The notes below the pieces were generated by a model. It did no database searches and was not told where the DNA came from. It was given only the letters and a program-made list of their open reading frames with translations. From a virus: DNA of 28,793 bases. Position 1 is the first letter of the stretch; every line of letters begins with the position of its first letter. The translations under genes and the position numbers were made by a program. The stretch spans positions 1 through 28,793 of the IMG/VR virus record IMGVR_UViG_3300032782_000024; one strand, 5' to 3'. Shown here one piece after another: positions 7,949 to 15,942 of the stretch.

Positions 7949-9267
7949 AACTGCTCATCGTGAATATGGACTCGGTCGGTGAGGGCCTGGCGTTTGCGCT
8001 GAAGTGCGCAAAGTTCGGCCACGATGTCCGTATTTGGTTCCACCGCGGCAATAACCCTGATGTGGGCGAGGGGTTCACCGAGATCACGCGCGTTGATCAA
8101 TGGCTGCCTTCTGCCCGTTGGGCGGATCTGATCGTGCCGACCGGCAATCACCTGTTTCTGCCTAAGTTCGATCAGCTGCGACGCGCTGGAATTAAGGTGT
8201 TCGGTCCGTCTGAGACCTCTGCGCGGCTTGAGATCAAACGCGCATTCGGCATGGAGTTTTTCAAAACCCATGGGATCGAGGTTCCCGAGTGGCAGCAGTT
8301 CAAAACCCTGGACCAGGCCGAGGCTCACGTGCGCAAGACGGAAGCGCGCTACGTGTTCAAGACCTTAGGGGATGAGGAAGACAAGAGCCTGTCGTATGTC
8401 GGGAAATCACCGGCTGACTTGATCGCTCGCATCCAGCGTTGGAAGAAGTTGGGGATGAACCCCAAGGGTCCTGTGATGCTCCAATCGGTGATCGAGGGGG
8501 TGGAGATCGGTGTCTCGCGGTGGATGGGCACGAAGGGCTTTGTCGGTCCCTACAACGAGAACTTCGAGCACAAGAAGCTCCTGTCGGGCAACTGCGGGCC
8601 CAACTGCGGAGAGGCCGGGACGGTACAGAAGTACGTCTCAACGAGCCCCCTGGGCGAGCAGGTGTTGGCGCCGCTCGAGGAGGCGCTCGTCAAGATGGGG
8701 CACCTGGGGGATATCGATGTCAACTGTATTGTCGATGAGTCCGGCAAGCCCTGGCCGTTGGAGTTCACCTGTCGCTTGGGCTGGCCTGCCTTCAATATCC
8801 AACTCGCCACGCATGCGGGGGATCCCGCCCAGTGGATGCTGGACGCGTGCAACGGCAAGGACACCTTGAAGACGGTCAACAAGGTGGCCTGCGGGGTCGT
8901 GCTCGCGCAGCCCGATTACCCCTACTCGCAGAAAACACGTGAGGAAGTCACCGACATCCCGATCTATGGCGTCACGCGCGCCAACCGTGAGTTCCTCTAT
9001 CCGCAGGCGGTCAAGCGCGAAAAGCTCCCCGACATGGAAGGTGAGAAGGTGACCGAGCGGGTGATCTGGGCCACGGCAGGGGATTACCTCATGGTCGTGA
9101 CCGGCACCGGTAAGACCGTGCGCCAGGCCTGCACGCGCGCGTATGACACGGTGTCCGAGCTTCAAGTCTCAGACCTGATCTACCGCGATGACATCGGGGA
9201 GAAGCTCGAGGAGGAGATCCCCAAGCTCCAGCTGCACGGACTCGCCACCGAGTTCCACTACGAATAA
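7945..9267 (+). CDS. ATP-grasp ligase, PurD (GAR synthetase)-like
   Basis: The 440-residue product aligns by motif with phosphoribosylamine-glycine ligase. Seen are FGPSETSARLEIKRA (86-100, cf. FGP..AA.LE.SK), HGIEVPEWQQF (109-119), a cis-lysine strand ARYVFKT (134-140), GPNCGEAGTV (218-227, cf. GPNTGGMG), DIDVNCIV (256-263) and LEFTCRLGWP (272-281, cf. LEFN.RFGDPE). The usual PurD N-terminal GGREHA loop is replaced by MDSVGEGLAF, and the Asp-Pro-Glu after the last motif is missing, so the acceptor is probably not the normal one. GTG start overlaps the previous stop. A ligase between ejection and fibre genes is unexpected; its substrate is unknown. Confidence 0.8.
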   Translation: MKLLIVNMDSVGEGLAFALKCAKFGHDVRIWFHRGNNPDVGEGFTEITRVDQWLPSARWADLIVPTGNHLFLPKFDQLRRAGIKVFGPSETSARLEIKRAFGMEFFKTHGIEVPEWQQFKTLDQAEAHVRKTEARYVFKTLGDEEDKSLSYVGKSPADLIARIQRWKKLGMNPKGPVMLQSVIEGVEIGVSRWMGTKGFVGPYNENFEHKKLLSGNCGPNCGEAGTVQKYVSTSPLGEQVLAPLEEALVKMGHLGDIDVNCIVDESGKPWPLEFTCRLGWPAFNIQLATHAGDPAQWMLDACNGKDTLKTVNKVACGVVLAQPDYPYSQKTREEVTDIPIYGVTRANREFLYPQAVKREKLPDMEGEKVTERVIWATAGDYLMVVTGTGKTVRQACTRAYDTVSELQVSDLIYRDDIGEKLEEEIPKLQLHGLATEFHYE

Positions 9268-9279
9268 GGATCTGAACCG

Positions 9280-10299
9280 ATGACTGTCCTGTACATGTCT
9301 GGCGCTTCACTGATCGTGCAGTACCTGACCAATTTGGGACTGCTCGCGCAGAGCGCAACATTGGTGACGTACCAGGGCGGCACGGTCTCAACTCCGCTCA
9401 CCACGTACACCGATTCCACCGGGCTTAACGTTAACCCGAACCCGATGACACTGTCCCAGGCCGGACGGCCCGCGACCGCCTCCGGGGCACCGGTCGCGTT
9501 CTGGCATCCAGGCGGGGTCTCCCTCACCCTGCAGGTGACCGATGCCGCTGGGAACCTCCTGGTCTATCTGCCGAACATCCCTGCCATCAACGATCCGTCC
9601 GGCTCCTCGGGTCTTCAGTCACTGCTCGCTAACCCTTCATATGGTGATGGCGCGGACCTGGTCGCGAACGCGGTGAAATCCTACGACGTGGTCGCAACCG
9701 TGCAGTCCCTCATCTCTCCGACCATCGCAGCCAGTCAAACGCTGGTCATTGCGATTCAAGGCGGTGTGACGGTCGGGGACGGACTGGGTGGTCTCTTCTA
9801 TTGGGCGCCAACCTCCACCGCCAGCGATGACGGTGGGATCACAACCATCATTCCGAACGGCGCTCCGGCTCAGGGACGGTATCTGCGTTTATTTGAGGCC
9901 TCGGTGGGGCAGTTCACCGCAACCCTCACCGGCATGACGGCGAGTACCCAAGGCACGGTGAAATTCATCCGCTGCGGGCGGCTCGTGCATCTGTGGATCG
10001 AGTCCTCCATCACCGGCACATCGAACGCTACGAATTTCGAGATGACCGGCTTGCCTGCCGAGTTGCGTCCGTCCTCGACGCGCACGGTGATGTGCTCGCA
10101 GTTGATCAATGACTCGGGCGTTCAGTACTTTGGCAACGCGCTCGTGGATGCGAGCGGCACCATCTCCTTCGCTCCGTTTCTCTTCATGGCGGATGCTTCG
10201 ACCCCTCCTAACATCTCCTACAACGCCTCCACTAACACCTGGACGGCAGCCGGCACGAAGGGACTGAATAACACCTGGTCGATCACCTACGGGCTGTGA
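9280..10299 (+). CDS. Tail fibre protein
   Basis: The 339-residue Thr/Ser/Gly-rich, beta-type protein has an N-terminal part (about residues 30-105) with TPLTTYTDSTG, NPNPMTLSQAGRPATASGAP and VAFWHPGGVSLTLQVTDAAGN. This is the pattern of virion-anchoring domains of phage fibres and tailspikes. The C-terminal half (about 200-339) resembles fibre-tip repeats, with a hydrophobic GRLVHLWIESS strand. It precedes the tailspike gene and probably works with it in host recognition. An AAGGA lies upstream of the ATG (9266-9270). No enzyme motif was seen. Confidence 0.78.
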   Translation: MTVLYMSGASLIVQYLTNLGLLAQSATLVTYQGGTVSTPLTTYTDSTGLNVNPNPMTLSQAGRPATASGAPVAFWHPGGVSLTLQVTDAAGNLLVYLPNIPAINDPSGSSGLQSLLANPSYGDGADLVANAVKSYDVVATVQSLISPTIAASQTLVIAIQGGVTVGDGLGGLFYWAPTSTASDDGGITTIIPNGAPAQGRYLRLFEASVGQFTATLTGMTASTQGTVKFIRCGRLVHLWIESSITGTSNATNFEMTGLPAELRPSSTRTVMCSQLINDSGVQYFGNALVDASGTISFAPFLFMADASTPPNISYNASTNTWTAAGTKGLNNTWSITYGL

Positions 10300-10305
10300 G
10301 CCATC

Positions 10306-12264
10306 ATGCTTCAGTACTTTGACAATCTGACCGACATCTCAGGCAACGCGCTCTTGGGGGCGACCGTCCAGGTCCTCACCTATCCGGGCGGGGTTCCCGC
10401 GCCGATCTACTCGACGAATTCGACCTCGAGCCCCATTGCCAATTCGACGGTTGTCGCCGATATCACCGGCCAGGTGCAGTTCTTTGCCCCCGACGGGGTG
10501 TATCAGCTGCAGTACTCCTATCAAGGTACGATCTATAAAACACGCGCACCGGTGACGATCGCTGACCTTGGAACCTCGAGTGCGAACGTCATTGCCTTTG
10601 GCGCAGACAACACCGGCGTCACGGACTCCACCGCCGCGATTGCAAATGCCTGTGCGTCCTTGGGAGCTCTGGGCGGCACGGTCTACTTCCCCCCCGGTCA
10701 ATATCTCATTGCCTCAAACCTGACCGTGCCCCCCTCGGTCACGCTGAAAGGACCGTTTGCGTACGTAGGCACCAACGGCACAAATGCCTCTTACAACTAT
10801 GCGTCGATGAGCGCACTGATCGTGTCGTCCTCTGTCACGATCACGCTCGATTCGGGCAGTGGCATTTTCGGCTGTCTCTTGTATCAGCAAGGGCTTACGT
10901 TCCCCCAGCTCGACCCGTCCTCGTTCGCAGGCACCTGTATCACCATCAATGGTGATGACACGTTCGTGTCTAACTGTCAGATCCTGGGATTCAACCAGGC
11001 GATCCTGTCCTCAGGCTTCCAGCGGCCACGCTTCACGTGGCTGTGGATGGACAACAACAACAACATTTCGGTCACGAACTGTCTGGACATCGCCTACATT
11101 TCCGACTGTCACTCCTGGCCCTTTGTGACCGTGGGAACCGCTCCGGGGGGACAGCCAACGCGCTCAGGCACCGCCTATTCGGCTTCAAACTCTGACTTCA
11201 TGATCTTTGAGCGCTGCTTCGCCTACGGCTACCAGAACGGCTTTGTCGCGCAGTCCTCCAACGTGCATTTCGTTGACTGCTCGGTGGACATGCCCAACAG
11301 CATTGTCACCACCAGTGTGGGCTTTGCGTTCTCCGGAAACGGCAACGATAACCAGATGGAGAATTGCATCTGCTCCTGGCAGGGCACGGGGATCACGGTT
11401 GACCTCACAGCCCCGGCTGCAAACAACCTGCGCATCATCAACTGCGACATCTTCAACCCCCAGAACGGTACGGCGATCGCTGTTACCTCAGGCCGCGTCA
11501 CCGCAAGCGGCGGCAACATCACCGATGCGACGGTCGGTATCGATGCCTCGGCCTCCCCGGACGGAATCACAGTCCTGGACATGTACTTCGATACCGTCAC
11601 GACCCCGATCAATGTCGCGGGCTCCGGACGGCAGAAAAGTCACATCGCCTACAACCGCTATGTGAACTGCACGGCGAGCGTTCCGGATGTGCGTTTCATT
11701 CAGAGTCAGCCCGCTTCCGAGGTGATCAGCACCTTTGGAACCACTGGCGCGCTGTCCATGCAGTTCTCCTACGCACGGGGGACCGCCGAGGCGCAAACAA
11801 CCGTTCTTTCCGGGGATCCGGTCTTTGCATCGCTAGGGCAGGCCTACAACGGCACGACCTACATCACCTGCGCGCAGATCCGCGGTCAGGTGCTCGGCAC
11901 CATCTCCGGCACGGCCATGCCCGGCCAAGTCATTGCTTCGGTGTGTCCTGCAGCTTCCAACGTCCTCACCGATATCACGGTCGTGGATGGCGTTGCACAC
12001 TACCCAGCCACCGACAACGCCTTCTCGAGCGGCAAGAGTGGCAACCGCTGGAGCGCGATGTACTCGGTTAACTTTGCATCCAATGCCACCGGGCTGGGCT
12101 TCTACGGCATCTCGGCGACTCCGATCGCGCAGCCCACAACCGGGGTGGGCGCGGCTGTGTTCGTAGCCGGGGCCGGAACTGCGGTCAATGACGCCTCAAC
12201 CTTCGATGGCTACACCTTGAAGCAGGTCGTGAAGGCGCTGCGGAACTTGGGACTTCTGGCGTGA
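10306..12264 (+). CDS. Tailspike with pectate-lyase-type beta-helix
   Basis: The 652-residue protein has an N-terminal beta domain (1-90, starting MLQYFDNLTDISGNALLGAT) of the type that anchors appendages. It is followed by NVIAFGADNTGVTDSTAAI and GGTVYFPPGQYLIASNLTVP (about residues 96-145), the classical opening of the pectate-lyase superfamily right-handed beta-helix. Asn-rich strand repeats continue to about residue 450; the C-terminal part likely drives trimerisation and ends LKQVVKALRNLGLLA. Family members bind or depolymerise surface polysaccharide; catalytic residues cannot be picked out by eye. It lies six bases after the fibre gene. Confidence 0.85.
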   Translation: MLQYFDNLTDISGNALLGATVQVLTYPGGVPAPIYSTNSTSSPIANSTVVADITGQVQFFAPDGVYQLQYSYQGTIYKTRAPVTIADLGTSSANVIAFGADNTGVTDSTAAIANACASLGALGGTVYFPPGQYLIASNLTVPPSVTLKGPFAYVGTNGTNASYNYASMSALIVSSSVTITLDSGSGIFGCLLYQQGLTFPQLDPSSFAGTCITINGDDTFVSNCQILGFNQAILSSGFQRPRFTWLWMDNNNNISVTNCLDIAYISDCHSWPFVTVGTAPGGQPTRSGTAYSASNSDFMIFERCFAYGYQNGFVAQSSNVHFVDCSVDMPNSIVTTSVGFAFSGNGNDNQMENCICSWQGTGITVDLTAPAANNLRIINCDIFNPQNGTAIAVTSGRVTASGGNITDATVGIDASASPDGITVLDMYFDTVTTPINVAGSGRQKSHIAYNRYVNCTASVPDVRFIQSQPASEVISTFGTTGALSMQFSYARGTAEAQTTVLSGDPVFASLGQAYNGTTYITCAQIRGQVLGTISGTAMPGQVIASVCPAASNVLTDITVVDGVAHYPATDNAFSSGKSGNRWSAMYSVNFASNATGLGFYGISATPIAQPTTGVGAAVFVAGAGTAVNDASTFDGYTLKQVVKALRNLGLLA

Positions 12265-12271
12265 GTGCAAC

Positions 12272-12631
12272 ATGGCAACCGATCCGTCTAGCGTGCGTAT
12301 CCCGGATGCGACTCTCCTTGAGGGCCTACTCGCCATGGTGAGCGCAGCATTTGGCTGGCTGTTGCGCCTGGAGCGCCGCTCGGGTCGCACCGCGCAGCGC
12401 ATGAGTGATCATGAACACTCCTGCGAGCGCCGGCAGGAGGATCTGAAAGATCACCTGACCAAAATCGAGCACATGCTCGAGCGGCAGGACGAGGAGACGC
12501 GCGAGCACCGGGAGCGCATCAACAACTCGATCCATGCCATCGGGCTTAAGGTTGCGGTCCTACAAACCCGTGCAGGACTTCCCCCCTCCGGGGATACCGG
12601 CACGCATCACAGGTTGAACGAGGGGGTCTGA
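12272..12631 (+). CDS. Membrane-anchored coiled-coil protein of the lysis cassette
   Basis: The 119-residue product has one hydrophobic segment (about residues 15-32, LLEGLLAMVSAAFGWLLRL) followed by a strongly charged helix rich in Glu, Arg, His and Lys (about 45-95) that looks coiled-coil. It lies immediately before the holin and endolysin. This layout resembles an inner-membrane spanin or an accessory holin or antiholin, but no lipoprotein partner gene was found, so the function stays open. Confidence 0.6.
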   Translation: MATDPSSVRIPDATLLEGLLAMVSAAFGWLLRLERRSGRTAQRMSDHEHSCERRQEDLKDHLTKIEHMLERQDEETREHRERINNSIHAIGLKVAVLQTRAGLPPSGDTGTHHRLNEGV

Positions 12632-13099
12632 ATGTTCTCGGCACTGGTGTCGTTTCTGGGCGGTTCGGTGTTTCGCATGCTCTGGGGCGAGGTGTCCTCC
12701 TGGATCACAGCTCGCCAGGAGCACGCCCAGGAGCTTGAGAAGATGCGCCTGCAGGAAACCCTCGATGCTGCGAGCCACGCCCGGCAGCTGGAGAGCCTGA
12801 AGCTCCAATCGGATCTGGGGATCAAAACCATTGCCGCCCAGGCGGAAGCGACTGCGAATGCGGCGGACTTGGACGCCTGGGTTCAGTCGGTGAAGGACAT
12901 CGGCAAGGCGACCGGCATCCGCTGGATCGATACCTGGAACGGCTCGATCCGACCGGCGCTTGCTTCGATGGCGATGGCCATTGTCGTGGCGGAATTCATC
13001 CGCAACGGCTTTCACCCCACCGCATGGGACTTAGAGCTGGTGGGCGCGGTGCTCGGGATGTACGTCGCCGATCGCTCCCTCGTGCACCGTGGAAAGTGA
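12632..13099 (+). CDS. Holin (3-TM, gene-transfer-agent type)
   Basis: The 155-residue product has an amphipathic N-terminal region (1-28), a charged helical spacer (30-85), a conserved core GIRWIDTWNGSIRPALASMA (about 111-130) running into the hydrophobic MAIVVAEF, and a last hydrophobic helix DLELVGAVLGMYVADRSL. This matches the holin family known from gene-transfer agents (3 TMs) as I remember it. It starts directly after the previous stop and overlaps the endolysin by 11 bases, a standard lysis arrangement. It would make the inner-membrane hole that releases the endolysin. Confidence 0.82.
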   Translation: MFSALVSFLGGSVFRMLWGEVSSWITARQEHAQELEKMRLQETLDAASHARQLESLKLQSDLGIKTIAAQAEATANAADLDAWVQSVKDIGKATGIRWIDTWNGSIRPALASMAMAIVVAEFIRNGFHPTAWDLELVGAVLGMYVADRSLVHRGK

Positions 13100-13541
13100 T
13101 CCGGTCACACTCGCTTTGAGCCTTGCTGTCCAGTTCGAGGGTATCTACCTCTCACCCTACCTGGACCCGACCGGTATCCCGACGATCGGCATCGGCTGCA
13201 CCCGGTACCCAAACGGGGTCGCGGTCACGCTCGCCGACCCACCCCTCACCCGGGAGCAGGCCATCGAGCTTGCTCGGTGGCAGCTGCGGCGCCAGGGGCT
13301 CGCCGGCGTCATGAGCCTGTGTCCCAAGGTGCCCGATGCGAGCAAGCTCGCAGCCCTCACCGACTTCGCATTCAACCTGGGAGTGGGCCGACTGCGCTCG
13401 AGCACGTTGCGCAAGCGCGTGAACGCCAACCAGTGGTCACAGGTGCCCGCCGAGCTTTTGAAGTGGAACCGGGCAGGCGGACGAGTCCTGCCCGGTCTTA
13501 CGCGTCGGCGGATCGCCGAGGGCGCCCTTACTCGCCTCTGA
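13089..13541 (+). CDS. Endolysin, GH24 (T4/P22-type) lysozyme
   Basis: The 150-residue product has the GH24 catalytic triad in T4-lysozyme spacing: E17 (VQFEG), D26 (PYLDPTG) and T32 (PTIGIG). The later segments ALTDFAFNLGVGRLRSSTL and AGGRVLPGLTRRRIAE are typical of phage muramidases of this fold. It would cleave the peptidoglycan glycan strand. There is no signal peptide, so export depends on the upstream holin. GTG start inside the holin gene. Its last 14 bases overlap the convergent J-domain gene. Confidence 0.92.
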   Translation: MESDPVTLALSLAVQFEGIYLSPYLDPTGIPTIGIGCTRYPNGVAVTLADPPLTREQAIELARWQLRRQGLAGVMSLCPKVPDASKLAALTDFAFNLGVGRLRSSTLRKRVNANQWSQVPAELLKWNRAGGRVLPGLTRRRIAEGALTRL

Positions 13542-14157
13542 GTAAGCTTTTGAAGGGCCCCTCCGGGACGTGCCCGGTGAGGACCTGGACGAGGGATACG
13601 GTGCTCAGGGGCGCATAGTGGTAGTCATCCAGGATCGCCTGCGCTCGTCGTAGCACGCGCTCGTCCGCGTCGAATATCGGCAAGCACGCTTCTCCCTTAG
13701 CTACTTCTGCAAGGATAGCGCCTTGCAGGAAGTTATCAGGCGGACCGCGCAGGCGAGCGGCGCGGGCCCGCAGGATCGAGAGATCTGTCAGGCACTGCGC
13801 GCGCTGTCGATTCAAATGTTGTAACTGCTCCTCCAGGTTCAAGCACAGAAAATCGAGGATATTGGCACCCGGATCAGCTGTGCGCAGCAGTGTTGCAAAC
13901 ACCCGCAAGATCACCGTGCGAGCTGTCTCGTCAATAGACGGTTGACGGTTGATGCCTAAGCCTGCATCAAACCGCTTGCGTTGCTCAGGATCCAAGAGGA
14001 TGTCCCGCGCCCGGTTGACCGCTGCGGCTTGCGTGTGATCCCCGCCGTGGGTGTCGGTGTGACACTCACTGATCTTGCGACGCCATGCCTGGCGGATCTG
14101 CTCATCCGTCGCGGTGCTCTCAATCCCGAGTACTGAGTAGGGGTTGAAGTCACTCAT
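13528..14157 (-). CDS. J-domain (DnaJ-like) protein with altered HPD motif
   Basis: The N-terminal 70 residues form a recognisable J domain: NPYSVLGIESTATDEQIRQA, then KISECHTDTHGGD, then VNRARDILLDPEQRKRFDAG. The HPD tripeptide needed to stimulate DnaK ATPase reads H33-T34-D35. The remaining 140 residues are helical and unrecognised. Phage J proteins can recruit host DnaK for replication or assembly, as known for other phages; the missing Pro makes normal stimulation doubtful. It is the last gene of the leftward operon, with its 3' end overlapping the endolysin gene tail to tail. The ATG start has only a weak ribosome-binding site. Confidence 0.82.
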   Translation of the reverse strand: MSDFNPYSVLGIESTATDEQIRQAWRRKISECHTDTHGGDHTQAAAVNRARDILLDPEQRKRFDAGLGINRQPSIDETARTVILRVFATLLRTADPGANILDFLCLNLEEQLQHLNRQRAQCLTDLSILRARAARLRGPPDNFLQGAILAEVAKGEACLPIFDADERVLRRAQAILDDYHYAPLSTVSLVQVLTGHVPEGPFKSLLRGE

Positions 14158-14172
14158 GAAGCGCGCCGTCGC

Positions 14173-14721
14173 TCATTGTTCCCCCGGCTGCTCGACCAAC
14201 TGGGCGAGCGCTGTGTGATGTGCGTTTTTCAACTCTGAGAAGGACATCCAGCCGCGTTCGGTGAAGTCCTTCGTATAAACCTCGCCCCGAGGCAGGATCG
14301 GTGACCAGGCCGGGTCACAGAACACCCGGTAGTGCCAAACATCCGCGCGCTTGCCTTCCGGTGAAAAGGGTGGCTCTGCCCACACATAGCGGCAGTCATC
14401 CCCGTAGAAGGCCTCGAGCCATTCATCCGTGAGACGCACGTCCTTGGGCGCATCCTCACCCGTTGCTGGATCGTGGAACGACACCGACAGGTGCCAGCAG
14501 CGCTCATAGTCGGGATTCTTCCACCATCCCCCCGAGTGCATGCCGGTATCTCGGGTAAAGATCAGAAGCGTACCGGTGGCTGCGTGCTTGGCGGTGCACG
14601 CGCTCATCAGGCGCCGATTCTCCGGGGTGGCAAGCCCGTTGTAAGAACGTGAGGTGCGCGCGACGCGTCGCATCTCGCGAGCAACAGACGCTTTCAACCA
14701 GTGCGTGTCAAATGTGCGCAT
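14173..14721 (-). CDS. Conserved-looking phage protein, unknown function
   Basis: I place the start at the ATG at 14721 (MRTFDTHWLKASVAREMRRV), giving 182 residues and a five-base gap after the upstream zinc-protein gene; an open frame extends to 14832 but would overlap that gene. The protein has many Trp, His and Tyr residues: GLATPENRRLMSACT (about residue 28), LLIFTRDTGMHSGGWWKNPDYERCWHLSVSF (around residues 55-80, written here only to locate the motif region) and GWMSFSELKNAHH near the end. It is soluble, with no membrane segment. I do not recognise a family. Confidence 0.68.
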   Translation of the reverse strand: MRTFDTHWLKASVAREMRRVARTSRSYNGLATPENRRLMSACTAKHAATGTLLIFTRDTGMHSGGWWKNPDYERCWHLSVSFHDPATGEDAPKDVRLTDEWLEAFYGDDCRYVWAEPPFSPEGKRADVWHYRVFCDPAWSPILPRGEVYTKDFTERGWMSFSELKNAHHTALAQLVEQPGEQ

Positions 14722-14726
14722 CCGCT

Positions 14727-14894
14727 TCAATCCCACTGTCCGCCCCAGAGGACCGGCTTTGGCGGATAGGCCAGTCCCCAGAGCTTGTTCAAAAGATCCT
14801 GCACCGGAATGGGCTTTTTGTGTGGACAGCACAGTTGTCCGCTGTCCACCTTGCCGCAGTTCTCACACGCCTGCGTTACACCCTGCGTCGTCAT
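14727..14894 (-). CDS. Small zinc-finger-like protein (55 aa)
   Basis: This short gene begins with ATG at 14894, overlapping the upstream gene's stop (ATGA), with a good GGTGGAG ribosome site. Residues 10-25 hold a Cys cluster, CENCGKVDSGQLCCPHKK, with C-x2-C, CC and His that could bind one zinc. The Trp/Pro-rich C-terminus is PVLWGGQWD. High GC3, a good ribosome site and tight spacing on both sides support a real gene despite its size. Function unknown; such mini zinc proteins are frequent in phage early regions. Confidence 0.65.
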   Translation of the reverse strand: MTTQGVTQACENCGKVDSGQLCCPHKKPIPVQDLLNKLWGLAYPPKPVLWGGQWD

Positions 14895-15124
14895 GATTTC
14901 TCCACCGGTTGCACGTCGTGAGCGGGCATCGTCACCAGATCCCCGAGACGCGCGAGTATCGCTGTGGTGGGGCGCTTGGTGACTCGAATCACGAGCTGCT
15001 CTGCGTAGTCACCAAGTTCCCGAGGAATCACCTGCTCGATGCGCCCCTCGAGTCCCTCCAGGAGACCGACGTACACGCGTACGTCGGTCCCGATCGCGTA
15101 TGCAGTGCTTCCCATGCCAGTCAT
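14891..15124 (-). CDS. Small KOW/SH3-like protein, unknown
   Basis: The 77-residue product is beta-rich, with GTDVRVYVGLLEGLEGRIEQ followed by LVIRV and LARLGDLVTMPAHDV. The alternation of strands and the glycine-containing turn recall KOW/SH3-type small domains, but the match is only by eye. A second in-frame ATG (15115, MGSTAYAIG) is equally possible as start. It is the next gene after csrA in the leftward operon and couples by an ATGA overlap to the zinc protein. Confidence 0.6.
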   Translation of the reverse strand: MTGMGSTAYAIGTDVRVYVGLLEGLEGRIEQVIPRELGDYAEQLVIRVTKRPTTAILARLGDLVTMPAHDVQPVEKS

Positions 15125-15147
15125 TCATTTAGTGCAACGGGAAGCGA

Positions 15148-15162
15148 CCGGCTTCAGGCCGG
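15148..15162 (-). other. Hairpin at the csrA stop codon
   Basis: CCGGC at 15148-15152 and GCCGG at 15158-15162 form a 5-bp stem with a 5-nt loop that includes the csrA stop codon (15154-15156) read on the minus strand. There is no T-tract, so it may protect mRNA rather than terminate. Confidence 0.4.
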
Positions 15163-15378
15163 CTGCGAATCCGCTTGAGCGGTTTTGGCGCGCGAGCGTT
15201 CCAGCGCATCTAGCTGCTCACGCCGAATCCGCTCATAGATTTCCTCCCGATGCACTGCGATCGATTTCGGCGCTGTGATCCCCACACGCACCTGGTTGCC
15301 TTTCACCCCCAGTACGGCTATCTGAACGTCCTCGCCGATCATCACGCTCTCCCCCACTCGACGCGTTAGTATCAACAT
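15154..15378 (-). CDS. csrA: CsrA/RsmA-like RNA-binding regulator
   Basis: The 74-residue protein is a full CsrA domain: it begins [15 protein letters not shown], with L4, R6 and R7 of the RNA-binding strand, continues [18 protein letters not shown] with the VHR motif (R44), and ends in the YERIRREQ helix. A 13-residue extension goes beyond the usual 61 aa. CsrA dimers bind GGA in mRNA leaders to repress or stabilise host messages, so the phage may use it to retune host or its own translation. I chose ATG 15378, with GGAG ten bases upstream, over a GTG five codons earlier. It overlaps the 3' part of the zinc-protein gene out of frame. Confidence 0.9.
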   Translation of the reverse strand: MLILTRRVGESVMIGEDVQIAVLGVKGNQVRVGITAPKSIAVHREEIYERIRREQLDALERSRAKTAQADSQPA

Positions 15379-15577
15379 GACTGTCAACTCCACGCGCGCA
15401 CTGCGCGCAATATTGCTTGCCTTCCCTGATCACCATCGGGGCAAACCGGCGCCCGCCGGCCCCTCCAAAGCGACAGCGCCCGCGCGGATGGGGCGAGCTG
15501 CACTCCCCCTTACACTCGCAGGAATCACCCGCGCGGGCCCTGATGGCCTGATCGCTTAACTGTAGACCTGGTCCCAA
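15233..15577 (-). CDS. Small zinc-binding protein overlapping csrA
   Basis: The first 66 residues look genuine: [20 protein letters not shown] followed by RGRC, then [13 protein letters not shown]. This C-x-C-x3-C...C...C-x2-C pattern is like the small HNH-type zinc knuckles common in phages, though no HNH catalytic triad is visible. The start is a TTG with GGAGG ten bases upstream, inside the preceding gene. The last 48 codons run out of frame through csrA (146-base overlap) and are low-complexity, suggesting that either the protein gained a non-functional tail by overprinting or a frameshift truncated it. The gene is likely, its end uncertain. Confidence 0.5.
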   Translation of the reverse strand: MGPGLQLSDQAIRARAGDSCECKGECSSPHPRGRCRFGGAGGRRFAPMVIREGKQYCAQCARGVDSHVDTNASSGGERDDRRGRSDSRTGGERQPGACGDHSAEIDRSASGGNL

Positions 15578-15942
15578 AATCGCAGCGCCTCCATCCGAGT
15601 CAATTTGACATACGCGGTGACCAACTGAGTTTTATCGGTCGATGACAGATCCCAGCCGCGCCGGCTCCACTCCCGGAAGAAGCCCTGTGCGAAGCGCAGC
15701 GCGTGTTCTTTCGAGTTAGCGCGGGTGTCCACCGGCGAGAGAATCTCAAGCCCTGTGGGCAGGTGCGTCACGACCCAGATTTCAGGGTATTCACCCTCGG
15801 CCGCAGATCGCATATCGATTCCGAGCAGACCGTTCGTCCCGGGCACGAGGAAGCCTGAGACCTCAGGAACGGCGTTACTGCCGGGTGTCGGGACGATCCG
15901 GATCAGGATTGGCTCGAGGGGGACCTCAGAAGGGGATGTCAT
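15556..15942 (-). CDS. Hypothetical protein downstream of the SSB-like gene
   Basis: The 128-residue product is unrecognised. The N-terminal half is beta-like (EPILIRIVPTPGS, GFLVPGTNGLLGID, YPEIWVVTHLPTGLEILSPV) and the C-terminal half is helical (SKEHALRFAQGFFREWSRRG, then KTQLVTAYVKL). Its ATG lies 17 bases inside the end of the SSB-like gene and its 3' end overlaps the zinc protein, so it belongs to the same leftward transcript. A role in DNA metabolism is possible from position only. Confidence 0.7.
   Translation of the reverse strand: MTSPSEVPLEPILIRIVPTPGSNAVPEVSGFLVPGTNGLLGIDMRSAAEGEYPEIWVVTHLPTGLEILSPVDTRANSKEHALRFAQGFFREWSRRGWDLSSTDKTQLVTAYVKLTRMEALRFWDQVYS

Noticed and set aside
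9425-9434. Palindrome TTAACGTTAA in the fibre gene
   Set aside because: A single short palindrome within coding sequence fits the surrounding codons; no regulatory context.
10306-12264. LGLLA motif shared by the end of the tailspike and the start of the fibre protein
   Set aside because: Short and at different protein positions; probably coincidence of common fibre residues.
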